A stretch of 64,000 nucleotides of DNA from Prorocentrum cordatum (taxonomy: Eukaryota > Sar > Dinophyceae > Prorocentrales > Prorocentraceae), in the NCBI GenBank assembly GCA_963575745.1, contig CAUYUJ010012125.1, positions 93,771 to 157,770 on the forward strand, read 5' to 3'. This document shows, one piece after another, positions 53,740-64,000 of this stretch (positions are counted from its first letter, which is position 1; each line of letters begins with the position of its first letter). The translations under genes and the position numbers were made by a program. A model generated the notes under the pieces. It did no database searches and was not told the DNA's origin. It worked only from the letters and a program-made list of their open reading frames with translations.

Positions 53740-54260
53740 GGAAGCTAGCTTAGTATACGACTTTTCCCCCTGCAATTGAAGATTTCGGCGTGCGCGCGCG
53801 AAGAAAAAACGAATGTGTCCCATATGGTATTATTTGACAGGGATGATGGCCCTGGCAGGCGCGCAACCTTTGTTGCAGAAGTTCGAAGCACGTGAAAAAG
53901 TTGCTCGCAAGAGCCCGTTTGACAGAAATGTTGAAAAAGTATTGGGTTTCCTAAGAAATCCGCAAGAGCGCGCGGGGTGAATTTTTGAAACCCTTTTTTT
54001 GAAAAACCATTGGGTTTTTCATGTTTTTATGTGAAAATCGCTACGAAGACTAAGGTTTTGGAAGGATTTCGTCTTGCGCGCGCGAATGTGCACTTCGTGT
54101 CATTTTTTGCAAGGGATTCTTGAAGTTTGGTCATGTTAGAACAAGAAATGTCCACTTTGCCTTATTTTTTGCAAGGGAAAACCGATCGTAACAACACAAC
54201 CGGATCTGGTATACCCCGTTTTGCCTGAGACTTCCTCACGAAAATGATGAAAATGTGGCT
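53740..54260. repeat. Orphan fragment of the complex satellite
   Basis: GGATTTCG...GCGCGCGCGAATGTGCACTTCGTG and TTTTTTGCAAGGGATTCTTG match the sub-units at 38100-38170 and 40998-41090, 10 kb from the main array. Confidence 0.65.
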
Positions 54261-54332
54261 GCGGCCTAGGCGCGGCGGGGGGGGCGCGCACCAGGGGTCC
54301 CAACAATAATTATTCTTTAGAATTAATAATGT

Positions 54333-54334
54333 TC

Positions 54335-54378
<44 letters not shown>

Positions 54379-54475
54379 CCATAATAACAACAACGATAAA
54401 AACAACAACCACAACAACAACAACAACAACAACAACAACGGCGACAACCACGACAGCAGCAACAACAACAGTTTC
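54333..54475. repeat. AAC array
   Basis: AAC/CAA repeats with ATAAC and GAC interruptions. Confidence 0.9.
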
Positions 54476-54479
54476 CCGA

Positions 54480-54940
54480 AACCTTTGGGGGGGATCTTTT
54501 CTGGCATAGGGAGGTCCGATATTCCCTGACCCACATCAACACCCCTTCCGAAGAGGTCTTGACAACACCTCTTCCGGGGCACTTCAACATCTCCAGACCG
54601 AATGGCACATCGCCTTCGCAATCGCCCTGCTCATGCCATGCTTCTAGGTAGCACCACGCCCGAATGGCCGAAAACCTCATGGGGAGGCCCCACACCCAAA
54701 CCTCTGGGGGAGGCCCCACAACCGCTGGGAGAGCCCCCAGAGCCACGTGGACAGCCTCTGGAGCCCCACGGAAAGCCCGCAAAGCCTCTTTGAGAAGCTT
54801 CAAAACTCTTATGGGAAACATGAGACCCCTTGGGAAACGTTTTTTTAACTGAACTGGAGAATCTCGGAGCATCTTGCAGGAGGCCACACGGCCTGGGTCG
54901 GAGGAGCTTCTGGGCCTCGGGGACCTCAGGAGAGGAGCGA
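54480..54940. repeat. Degenerate minisatellite with CTCTGGG-type units
   Basis: Short repeated phrases such as CCTCTGGGGGAGGCCCCAC and AAGCCTC recur at 54675-54800. No gene is seen. Confidence 0.5.
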
Positions 54941-55070
54941 GCAGGAGGAGGAGGAGCAGGAGGAGGAGGAGCAGAAGGAGGAAGGAGAAGGGATGACGAG
55001 GGGGGAACCCGAGGAAGAGGAAAAAGAGGAGGAGGAGGACGACGACGACGACGACGAGGACGACGGGGTC
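54940..55070. repeat. GAG/GAC array
   Basis: GGAGGAGGAG passes to GACGACGAC over about 130 bp. Confidence 0.85.
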
Positions 55071-55199
55071 GCCGCCGCGGGCTCTCGGGCCGCCCATGGC
55101 ACGCGGAGCGCGCCTGGGAGGCACTGGCGCGGATCTCCAACAGTACATGTTGCATTCTTGAGGATCGGCACTTAGGACTAGGGAGGCCCCAGCCCTCAG

Positions 55200-55930
55200 G
55201 GAATCTTCTGCAGAAACGTAGGAAGTGCCGAGCAGGAGCGTCGATATATTTGCAGGGGAGGTTGCCTGCAGCGCCGAGGCGGGAGCGCCGATCCTGAATA
55301 AAAACAGGAAGACATCGAGGGGGAGCACCGATTCTGTGGGAAAGCCGGCTGTCGGCGGCGAGCAAGAGCCCCTGTCCCGAGCACAAAGACGAGAGCTATC
55401 GAGCGGGAGCGTTGTTCTTGTTGGGGGGCCGGTTTCGGCACAACCCCGAAACGCCCGAGCGCGAGCCACAGTTCCAAAGGACATGCAGCCCGCGCCGAAG
55501 CGAAAGCGCCACTGCGGATGTAGGGTGTCCAACAATAACTGTTCTCTGATAGTAAAAGCCAAATGGATTTGGGAAGCCTCACGGCCTCTCCAAGTTTCGA
55601 GTACAATCGGCGGAAGTATCGACCAGTAGCGTCGTTGTTTGCACAGGGAGGCCACTTGCGGTGCCAAGGCGGGAGCGCTGGTCCTGAATGAAAAACAAAG
55701 AAATATCAAGCGGAAGCGGCGGATTTATGGGAACCGGCCTTCGGCGGCGACCAAGAGCCCCGGTCCCGAATAAAAAAGGAGAGCCATCGAGCGGGAGCGT
55801 TGTTGTTGCTGGGGGGCCAGTTTCGGCACACCCTCGAAACGCTTGAGCGCGAGCCTAATTCTCAAAGGAAATGCAGCAGGCGCCTGGATGAAAGCGCAAG
55901 AGCGGATTCAGGCGGTCCAGCAATAAGGAA
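55200..55930. repeat. Tandem duplication with a period of about 400 bp
   Basis: The segment around 55230-55545 is repeated at about 55635-55930. Shared landmarks include GCCGAGGCGGGAGCGC, TCGGCGGCGA-CAAGAGCCC, ATCGAGCGGGAGCGTTG and the GTCCAACAATAA/GTCCAGCAATAA ends. Confidence 0.8.
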
Positions 55931-55959
55931 TGCCCAATAATGAGAATTCCACGACAACA

Positions 55960-55976
55960 GCAACAGCAGCAACATC

Positions 55977-56016
<40 letters not shown>

Positions 56017-56020
56017 CAAG
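55960..56020. repeat. AAC array
   Basis: CAACAACAA repeats of about 60 bp. Confidence 0.9.
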
Positions 56021-56284
56021 AACACCCTCTGGCGCTGGCACGGCGAGGCCCAAAGAAGTCCGCTCGCCCCGGGGGCGAGGACACACACCTGGGCTGGTGT
56101 TGCTGTTGTTGCCGGGGGGGGGAGCTACGCGCAACGCCTCTGTTAAATTCTCCTGTAAATGGTACAGGAAATCAATGCGCCACAGAATCTGCGAGGACAC
56201 TCCCAAGAACACCAAAGTATGCCTGCCTGCGGATCCCTCACGGGCGCCGGCGAAGCGATCTTGTTGTCGTCGAAATAATTGAAA

Positions 56285-56348
56285 TACAATAGTTCTAGCA
56301 GTGCTGAAAGCAGTACATGTAGCAGTAGTGGTAGTAGTAGAAGTAGTG

Positions 56349-56426
<78 letters not shown>

Positions 56427-56429
56427 ATG

Positions 56430-56469
<40 letters not shown>

Positions 56470-56470
56470 C

Positions 56471-56508
<38 letters not shown>

Positions 56509-56679
56509 TGGTAGTAGTAGTAGTAGTAGTAGTGGTGGTAGTAGAAGTGGTAGCAGTTGCATGTGCAGTAGTAGTAGTAGTAGTAGTAGTGGTAGTAATA
56601 GTAGTAGTAATACTAAGCAGAATATTAGTAGTAGTAATAGTCGTAGTAGTAGTAATAATAATAGTAGTAGTTATGATGA

Positions 56680-56733
<54 letters not shown>

Positions 56734-56838
56734 TAGTAGTAGTAGTAGTAGTCGTAGTAGTAGTAGTAATAGACGTACTCGTAGTCGCAGTCGTAATGGT
56801 GGTGGTCGTAGTAGTAGTCAAACTACTACTAGAAGTAA

Positions 56839-56871
<33 letters not shown>

Positions 56872-57068
56872 CCGTAATAGTAGTAGTAGTCGTCGTAGTA
56901 GTCGTAATAGTAGTAGTAACAATAATGGTAGTGGTAGAGTAGTAGCAGTAGTGGTTGCTGTTGTTGCTGGACATGTAGGTGTAGTGGAAGAAGATGTCGT
57001 TGAAATAATAATGATAATAATAGCAGCACCAGCAGTGGAAGGTGTGCTTGAAGTAGTTCCGGGTGTAC

Positions 57069-57102
<34 letters not shown>

Positions 57103-57132
57103 TACTAGTAGTAGCGATATTACTAATAGTAG

Positions 57133-57182
<50 letters not shown>

Positions 57183-57231
57183 CGTAGTAGTAGTAGTAGT
57201 CGTAGTAGTAGTAGTAGTAGTAGTAGTAGTT

Positions 57232-57262
<31 letters not shown>

Positions 57263-57540
57263 CAGTCGTAGTAGTAGTAATAGTAATGGAGTAGTAGTAA
57301 TGGTCGTAGTAGTAGTAGTAGTAGTAGCAGCAGTAGTAGTAATAGAAATCGTAGAAATAGTAATAATCGCAGTGGCAGTAGTAGTAATCGTCGTAGCAGT
57401 AGTAGTAGCCGTAATCGTAGCAGTACTAATAGTAATTGTTGTAGTAGCAGCAGTAGTACGAGTAGTCGTAGTAGTAGCCGCAGTCGTCCTCGTAGTAGTA
57501 GTAGTAGTAGTAGTAGTAGTAATAGTAGTAGTAGTAGTAA

Positions 57541-57572
<32 letters not shown>

Positions 57573-57573
57573 A

Positions 57574-57616
<43 letters not shown>

Positions 57617-57660
57617 CGTCGTAGTAGTAGTCGTCGTAGTCGCAACTGGTGTAGAAATAG
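56285..57660. repeat. Large AGT/GTA trinucleotide array
   Basis: About 1.4 kb of AGT repeats with CGT, AAT, GGT and AGC interruptions and one non-repeat island (56935-57065). Poly-Ser, Val, Thr and Leu ORFs are artefacts. Confidence 0.95.
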
Positions 57661-57664
57661 TAGT

Positions 57665-58185
57665 TGTGGCTGATGTCGTCGTAGTTGCGAGGGCAAGCCC
57701 AGCGCAACGGATGAGGCTGGCCATCGGCAGTTCCCTCTGCGCCGGGCCATCTATCCCCCAAGGGACAGTGCGCTCACAGGGTCACTTGCGGTCGTCGGCG
57801 CCTCTGGGTGCGGTGGGCGACTTCCCGTGAGGGCTGCAGGCCAGCCCTGAGTTCGAGCTGTTCGGAGAATGGCGGGTGGATCCAACAAAGAAACGGGGGG
57901 AACTGCAAATGCACGTCAACTTCGCAGTTCGCGCACTCCATGGATCGCGAGCTGGGATCGCCACCAGCTTCGCTACCAACTAGAGTTGAAGGTGTTGGAG
58001 GCGAAAGGACGCATGCTCCTATTCGAGTGAGGGGTCGTCGTCGGCCGGTGGCATGGATGGACGGAGGAGGGGTGGGAGAAGATGCAGCAGCGGGAGAAGG
58101 GAGCAGGAGGACGGAGGAGGAAGGGAAGAGGAAGAGGAGGAAAAAACCAGCGTTACATGGTCCGAGCCAGAAACCCTGAATCATG
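57665..58185. other. Unique sequence with no gene recognised
   Basis: Open frames on both strands (58208-57774 minus, 57808-58179 plus) lack conserved motifs. Confidence 0.4.
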
Positions 58186-58640
58186 TTGCCTATATATAAT
58201 AATAGCAATGCTAGTAATGATGCTACTACTACTAAAAATAAAAATAATAATACGAATAATAAGAAGAAAAATAATAATAAGACTAATAATATTCATAATT
58301 ATAATGATGATAACCATAATAATCAAAACAATAATAACACAAAAAACATAATCATAATCAGAATACGAACAATAACAATACCAATAATCAAAACACTACT
58401 AACAATAATAAATTTATAAAACAAAAGAAAAAATAACAATACTAATATTAAGACAATTAGATTAATGAAAAATAAGAATATCAATACTACTAATAATAAG
58501 AACAATAAGAACAATAAAAACAATACTTAAAATAGTAATAAAGAATAATAATAATAAAAACAATAATAATACCAATAATAATAAAAACTACTAATACTAA
58601 TACCAGCAAAAATAATAATGATAATACTATAAATATAAAT
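58186..58640. repeat. AT-rich AAT/ATA triplet tract
   Basis: Degenerate AAT-type triplets, strongly AT-rich against GC-rich flanks. Confidence 0.85.
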
Positions 58641-59370
58641 CCCGCTGGTTTCAGACGGCATTCCGCCAGCTTCCCCTCGCAGAGCCGCCCACGCTGCACG
58701 TTCACCTGCCTTCCCAGGGGGAAGCGAAGGCAGCTTCTCGATGCTTCGACAGCGAGACCCTGTCTGGAACGCCCCACATGGAGGAGGAGTGAGGAGCAGG
58801 AGGAGGAGCAGGAGGAGGAGGAGGAGAAGGGAGGGAGGAAGAAACTCGCCAAAGCGACGCTAAGTCTACCGAGCCCTTGGTGCGGGAGAAGCTGGCCAAG
58901 GCAGGGCACTTGTCCTTACGAACTTGGTGCCTGGCCCACACCATGCCCGATGCTGTGACAGGCCAGAACCACCGCCCCTCCCAGTTAATTATGCATGTGG
59001 CAACTGTCATGCACCACGTCTACGTACAGAACAGTCGACGCACGAGCAGCAAGCGGAAGCGGCAGCAGTGGAAGAGAAATGCGAGCTCCAGCACCATGCG
59101 TGGGAAAGCCAACGAGAGGGGGGAACAGGACGAGAAGGAAGGAGGAGGGAGGAGGGGGAAGGAGGCGGAAGATCCAGACATCCGATTCTCTTTTCTTGTC
59201 CATAAGTGGTCCCCTAAAGCCCCGACCCATTCCCCAGGGTGAAACTTTTCATCCAGAGCCGTGCTGTCCCCGTCTCTGGGCCCCGGGGAGGAAATTCGGA
59301 GGCCGAACAAAGCAAAACCCCTTCGGCCATGACTATTGCACTTCGCATCTCGTGGTCTGCGGCGGAAGAC
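58641..59370. other. Unique sequence with a short GGA tract; no gene recognised
   Basis: GGA repeats at 58785-58850. The frame 59010-58702 minus (starting MTVATCIINWEGRW) has protein-like composition but no recognised family. Confidence 0.4.
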
Positions 59371-59374
59371 GACC

Positions 59375-59605
59375 ACATCGCCGACGACGACGACGACGAC
59401 AACACAAACAATGCCGCCGCCGACGACGACGACGAAGCCGACGAGGATGACCACGACGACGACGACGAGGATGACGACGACGCCGACGGCGACGACGCCG
59501 ACGAGGATGACGACGACGACGACGACAACGACAACGACGAAAACGATGCTGAAGACGACGACGACGACGCCGCCGACGACGCCGACGCCGCCGACGACGA
59601 CGTGG
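59375..59605. repeat. GAC array
   Basis: GAC/GCC/GAG triplets for about 230 bp; Asp-rich frames are artefacts. Confidence 0.9.
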
Positions 59606-59734
59606 AGCTCCTGCGGCCTGGGCCGCACGTCGCCCCCGGAAGGCCCGACGGGCGGGCGCCGGCTCACGGCGGCGTCCGGCAGGAGCGCCGGGGAGCGCAC
59701 GGCGTCCGGGGCGCCCATGGGGCGCGCCTGCGCC

Positions 59735-60395
59735 GGCCAGGGGCGGAGGGCCTTGCTCAAAGGGGACCCATTGGGCACAGAAAGAATAGACACAAATACC
59801 CAGGATTCCACATATCTTTCATATATATATATATATATGTATATATATACATATATATATAGATATGTATATATAGGTTTCCGTTTTCCCCCCCACTTGC
59901 CATGGTTTCCCGTCTTTTCCTGGGAGTCGACGGTAATATGTGCCTTCGCTGGCAAGGGGCGGAGGGCCTTGCTCAATCTTGTTTGTATTACTATATATTT
60001 TGTTTTGTTTGTTCTCCTTTAAATGTTTGCTTTATTCTCGTGTTTCCCCAGAGGGCCTTGCTCAGGGGGCCCAAGGGCACAGAAAGAAACAGACACAAGT
60101 CCCAGGATTCATGTATACTTCCAAGGTTCTCGTCTTCCCCCCACCCCACTTGCTCAATTCGGTTGGTGGTACTATGTATGTTTGGTTTCGTTTGACGTTT
60201 TTTCTTTTTTTCTGTTTTTGTTTTGTACTTATTTTTCACCAGAGGGTCCTCCTCAAGGGGCAAGGGGCGCAGAAAGAAATAGACACAAGAACTAGGATCC
60301 CCAATATATTTCATGTATTTTCTGGGTTCTCGTCTTCCCCCCGCCCAGTCGCCGTGGTTTCCCATATTTTCCTGGGAGTCGACGGTGAATTGTGT
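59735..60395. repeat. Degenerate tandem repeat, three to four copies
   Basis: GAGGGCCTTGCTCA...GGGCACAGAAAGAA-AGACACAA recurs at about 59748, 60053 and (as GAGGGTCCTCCTCAAGGGG) 60242, each followed by GTTCTCGTCTTCCCCCC or a variant. An AT dinucleotide tract (59818-59870) expands inside the first copy. Confidence 0.75.
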
Positions 60396-60779
60396 CTGTG
60401 CGTTCCCCCTTGTTATTATTCGTCGGCATCGTTCGTACCCTTAATCTCAGAACTTTTCATATTATTCAAATGGTTCTTGCTCTTGTTATGATCACATGTG
60501 TTCAGCTTAGCTCTTTTCGTGTGGTATGGTTCTTCGCAGTATTTCTTAGCCTCGTGTTCTTATTGCTCTTAGTCATACTGATATTGCGATTGCCTTTGTC
60601 ATTGATACCGTTCTCAGTTTTCAAAATATTCGGGGTACTCTTTGTACAAGCTATTACTACTAGCTTGACTGGGATCATTCGCAAATCATTAGTGATGATA
60701 CTTGTAGCGATTACGACTATTACTTGTTCTACTCTTCGTTCCAGTTTTAAACCATGAGCATCATAAATAGGATGAGAGG

Positions 60780-60961
60780 TCGTACTTCTTATAATAAGAG
60801 TAGTAGTGGTAATAGCAGCAACAATAATAATGGTAATGATACCAAGAGTAGTCGTACTAATAGTAACATGTATAATAATAGAAGTAGTAATACTACTAGT
60901 GCTGGCACGAGTACTTGTACTAGTATTAGTACTAGTACTAGTGGTAGTGGTAGTGGTAGTG

Positions 60962-61021
<60 letters not shown>

Positions 61022-61075
61022 ATAGTAGTAGTAGTAGTAGTAGTAGTACTAGTAGTAGTAATAATAGTGATACTA
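60780..61075. repeat. AGT trinucleotide array
   Basis: AGT/GGT/AAT triplets, purest at 60965-61020. Confidence 0.9.
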
Positions 61076-61289
61076 CGGTCACACCGTCTGTGGCCAGGAC
61101 CTCCCGATGTTCTACGGCCGGTACTTTTGTAAGGCCCTTAATACAGGTATATGGAAAAGTACAACAGACTGTGCCTACTTCACGCCTGACCTATGGCCAG
61201 CGTTTTTCTTTCCGTTGGGTTTCCAGAAGATTCCTCCGTTGATCCTCCGCGTTCGCCATATTAGCCGTCCAAACGGGCGTCGGATCCCT

Positions 61290-62350
61290 TAAGACGCCCT
61301 TCGGCTTCCTATGGGATCCTGCAGGATCCCCCAAGGATCCCATAGGATCCCGATCGAATCTTGTAAGATCCCGAAGGAACCCTATAGGACCCCTATGGAA
61401 TCATATCGGATCCCTCTGGAATCCTATAGGGTTTTCATGGAATCCGAAAAGATCCCCACATAATGATATAGGACCGTCTATGGAATCATATGGGACCCCT
61501 ATGCAATCCTAAATGATCCCTATGGTATCATGTATCCCCCCTATGGAACCCGATAGATCCCTACGCAATTCTACAGGATCCCCGTGGAACCACATAGGAT
61601 TCCGATGGACCCCCATAGGATCCTTTAGGATCTCCCCGCAGGCCCCACTGGTTTCGTCAGCCCCACAGGTCCCCCAGGCTTCACAGGGCGCACAAGTGTG
61701 ACAAGCTCCACAAGTCTCGCAGGCCCCAAAGGTCTCGCAGGTCCCACAAGTCCCACAGGTCCCACACGTCCCACAGGCCCCACGGCTCCCACAGGCCCTA
61801 CAAGCCCCGCAGGTCTCGCAGGTCCTACGGAATCTTATAGGAACCCTATGGAATCCTAAAGGATCCCTGTGGAATCCCATAGGACCCCTGTGGTATCCTA
61901 TAGAACCCCTATGAAATTCAACCGGAATTCTATGGAAGCCTATAAGCTCCTCATGGCAAGTTTTAGGCTCCGTATGGCATCCTATAGGCTCCTGGTAGGA
62001 CCCCTACGGGATCAAATCGGATCCCTATGGGATCAAATGGTAGCCCTATGGAATTCTATAGGATCCCAAAAGAGTCGTATAGGATCCCTATGGAATCGTA
62101 TCAGATCCCTCTGGAATCCCTTAGGACCCTCTTGGAATATTATAGGGTCGCGATGGAGTCATATGGGATCCTGATGGAATTATTACAAGACCCCTTCTGG
62201 AATCCAATAGGATCCCTATGGGAACCTAAAGGATCCTCATGGGATCGCAGCCGATCTCTACGTAATCCTACAAGTTAACTGCCTTACAGAATGTCATAGG
62301 ATCCGGATGAAATCCTACAGGATCTCTATGAAATACAAATTCTATCGGAT
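61290..62350. repeat. Minisatellite of about 21 bp with GGATCC and CCTATAGGAT motifs, with a nested 9-bp minisatellite
   Basis: CCCTATGGAATCCTATAGGA-type units with a 20-22 bp period run 61290-61640 and 61830-62350. Between them (61640-61825) CCCACAGGT-type 9-bp units replace the pattern. Confidence 0.85.
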
Positions 62351-62484
62351 CCGTATGGGACCCCAGAGGATCTGCTTACCCTAGGAGTCCGATTACACTG
62401 GAACACGGCTTCCAATCGGATTCCGCGTACAATAGGACGGACTCTGAATACACTGCGGTTTCATTTACACTTTGGTTCCACCCA

Positions 62485-62510
62485 AACCCAAACCCGAACC
62501 CAAACCTCAC
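62485..62510. repeat. Short AAACCC hexamer run
   Basis: Four near-perfect AAACCC units. It resembles a telomere repeat but lacks the T of CCCTAAA. Confidence 0.7.
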
Positions 62511-62529
62511 CGGCTATAAGTTAGGTGTG

Positions 62530-62817
62530 ACACTAGTGGTAGTAGTCGTAGTAGTAGTAGTAGTAGTAGTAGTAGTAATAATTGCAGTAGTAAAGTAGTA
62601 GTAGTAGTAATAATAGTAGTAGTCGTAGTAGTAGTAATAGTAGTAGTAGTCGTAGTAGTAGTAGAATAAAAAAAGAATAGTAGTGGTAGATGAACTAGTA
62701 GAAATAGTAGTACTGGTAGCAATAGCAATAGCAATAGAAAGAATAGAAATAGCACCAGCAGCAGCAGTAGTAGTAGTAATAATAATACTAGTAATAGTGA
62801 TAATAAGAACAGTATCT

Positions 62818-62857
<40 letters not shown>

Positions 62858-63055
62858 AGTAGTAGTAGTAGTAGGGGTAGTAGTAGTAGTAGTAGTAGTG
62901 GTAGCAGTAGCAGTAGTAGTAGAAGTAGAAGCAGTTGTAGTAGTAGTAATGAAAGTAGTAGTAGTAGTAGTAGTAGAAGTAGTGGTAGTAGTAGTAGTAG
63001 TAGTAGTATTCGTAGTAATCGTAATAGAAATATAATAGTAGTAGTAGTAATGGGG
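62530..63055. repeat. AGT/GTA trinucleotide array
   Basis: AGT triplets with AAT, CGT and AGC interruptions. Confidence 0.9.
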
Positions 63056-63274
63056 GGACGAGCAGGAGGAGTGTGAGTCATCTTGCTGTTATGTTCAATA
63101 GCAGTGTGATTAACATTATTCAACCCCGTGTTATTATGTGTATAGTTATGAGTTGTCTTACTTTCTTTAGTCGCACTTATGAGTATGATTCCCTTTCGCA
63201 GGCTTTCCGCTTCAGGTCTAGCGACCCTTACTAGTTCCTTCCAGCAGGGTGGAGGAATCGGATCAACGTGTTAA

Positions 63275-63573
63275 ATATGCACGCATACACACATACATAC
63301 TTACATACATCCGTACATATATATGTAAATGTACACATTCATACATGCATACATACATAGACATATACACATACACATACATACACATGCACATACACAT
63401 TTACATAAATATATACATATACATATACAGTTGTATATACATATACATATACAAATACATACGCGTACACGTATACATATATGTATACATATACATATAC
63501 AAATACAAATACATATACATATACATATACATGTACATATACATATGCATATACATATACATATATACATATG

Positions 63574-63624
<51 letters not shown>

Positions 63625-63716
63625 GTACGAATACATGTAACACTACATATACATATACATACACATACACACATATAAACATATACATACACGTATACAT
63701 ATACCTATAACCACAA

Positions 63717-63753
<37 letters not shown>

Positions 63754-64000
63754 GACATACATATACATATACACACACAGACATAGCCATAGCCATGGAT
63801 AGACATAGACATAGACATACACATACACAGACACACGCACACATACGCGTAGACGTACACATAGACGTAGACATAGACATAGACAGAGACAGAGACAAAG
63901 AGAGAGACAGAGACAGAGACAGAGACAGACACAGACACAGAGACAGAGACAGAGACAGAGACAGAGACAGAGACATAGGCATAGACATAGACATAGACAT
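63275..64000. repeat. Hexanucleotide array ACATAT changing to AGACAT and AGACAG
   Basis: ACATAT units (63275-63780) pass into AGACAT (63780-63890) and AGACAG (63890-63975) without loss of the six-base period, then back to AGACAT at the window edge. Confidence 0.9.

Noticed and set aside
62485-62510. Interstitial telomere repeat
   Set aside because: AAACCC lacks the T of the CCCTAAA type expected in dinoflagellates, and the run is only four units.

Overview
The window looks like accessory DNA of a core dinoflagellate nuclear genome. The evidence is a near-complete relict of the dinoflagellate spliced leader at the 5' end of a LINE (5446-5466), GC-rich LINEs that encode a zinc ribbon, a coiled coil, an APE-type endonuclease, RT and RNase H, a Ty1/copia element, and very heavy simple-sequence content. 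The species cannot be named from the sequence. Almost everything is mobile or repetitive. Host protein-coding sequence is nearly absent: one recognisable exon-sized piece of class II fructose-bisphosphate aldolase (about 19491-19604, minus) and one unidentified C-terminal exon-like ORF (5641-5768, minus).

Layout. 1-5466 holds a decayed LINE on the minus strand (LINE-1), entered by a CA microsatellite inside its endonuclease. 5800-8480 holds the 3' part of another minus-strand LINE (LINE-3) with a small inverted-repeat insertion (7117-7304). 9098-16490 holds a plus-strand, frameshifted LINE (LINE-2). 16740-20420 holds trinucleotide arrays, two small foldback or MITE-like elements and the aldolase exon. 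20421-31174 is the centrepiece: a 10.75-kb minus-strand copia-type LTR retrotransposon with 175-bp LTRs, a primer-binding site, a polypurine tract and a 5-bp target duplication, inserted into a CCT microsatellite.

31250-35990 is a hierarchical minisatellite of roughly 400-bp higher-order units, broken by a conserved hairpin-bearing cassette. 36790-43820 is a satellite array of five 1.3-1.6-kb units, each with two sub-units about 295 bp apart; two of the units carry independently expanded GAC tracts. 43845-64000 is a patchwork of minisatellites, trinucleotide and hexanucleotide arrays and foldback elements (one family has three copies in the window), with no recognisable host gene.

The copia element is the most interesting system. 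Its gag ORF ends at TAG. A second frame carries two zinc knuckles and a DSGA protease. This frame meets the integrase-RT-RNase H frame at a -1 slippery heptamer (28413-28407) that sits exactly where the pol frame opens. Pol carries a C5-methyltransferase-like segment and a second zinc ribbon between integrase and RT. After a single in-frame TGA there is a third large ORF with an N-terminal heptad-rich region and an RRM-like fold, an ORF1p-like layout not expected in copia elements.
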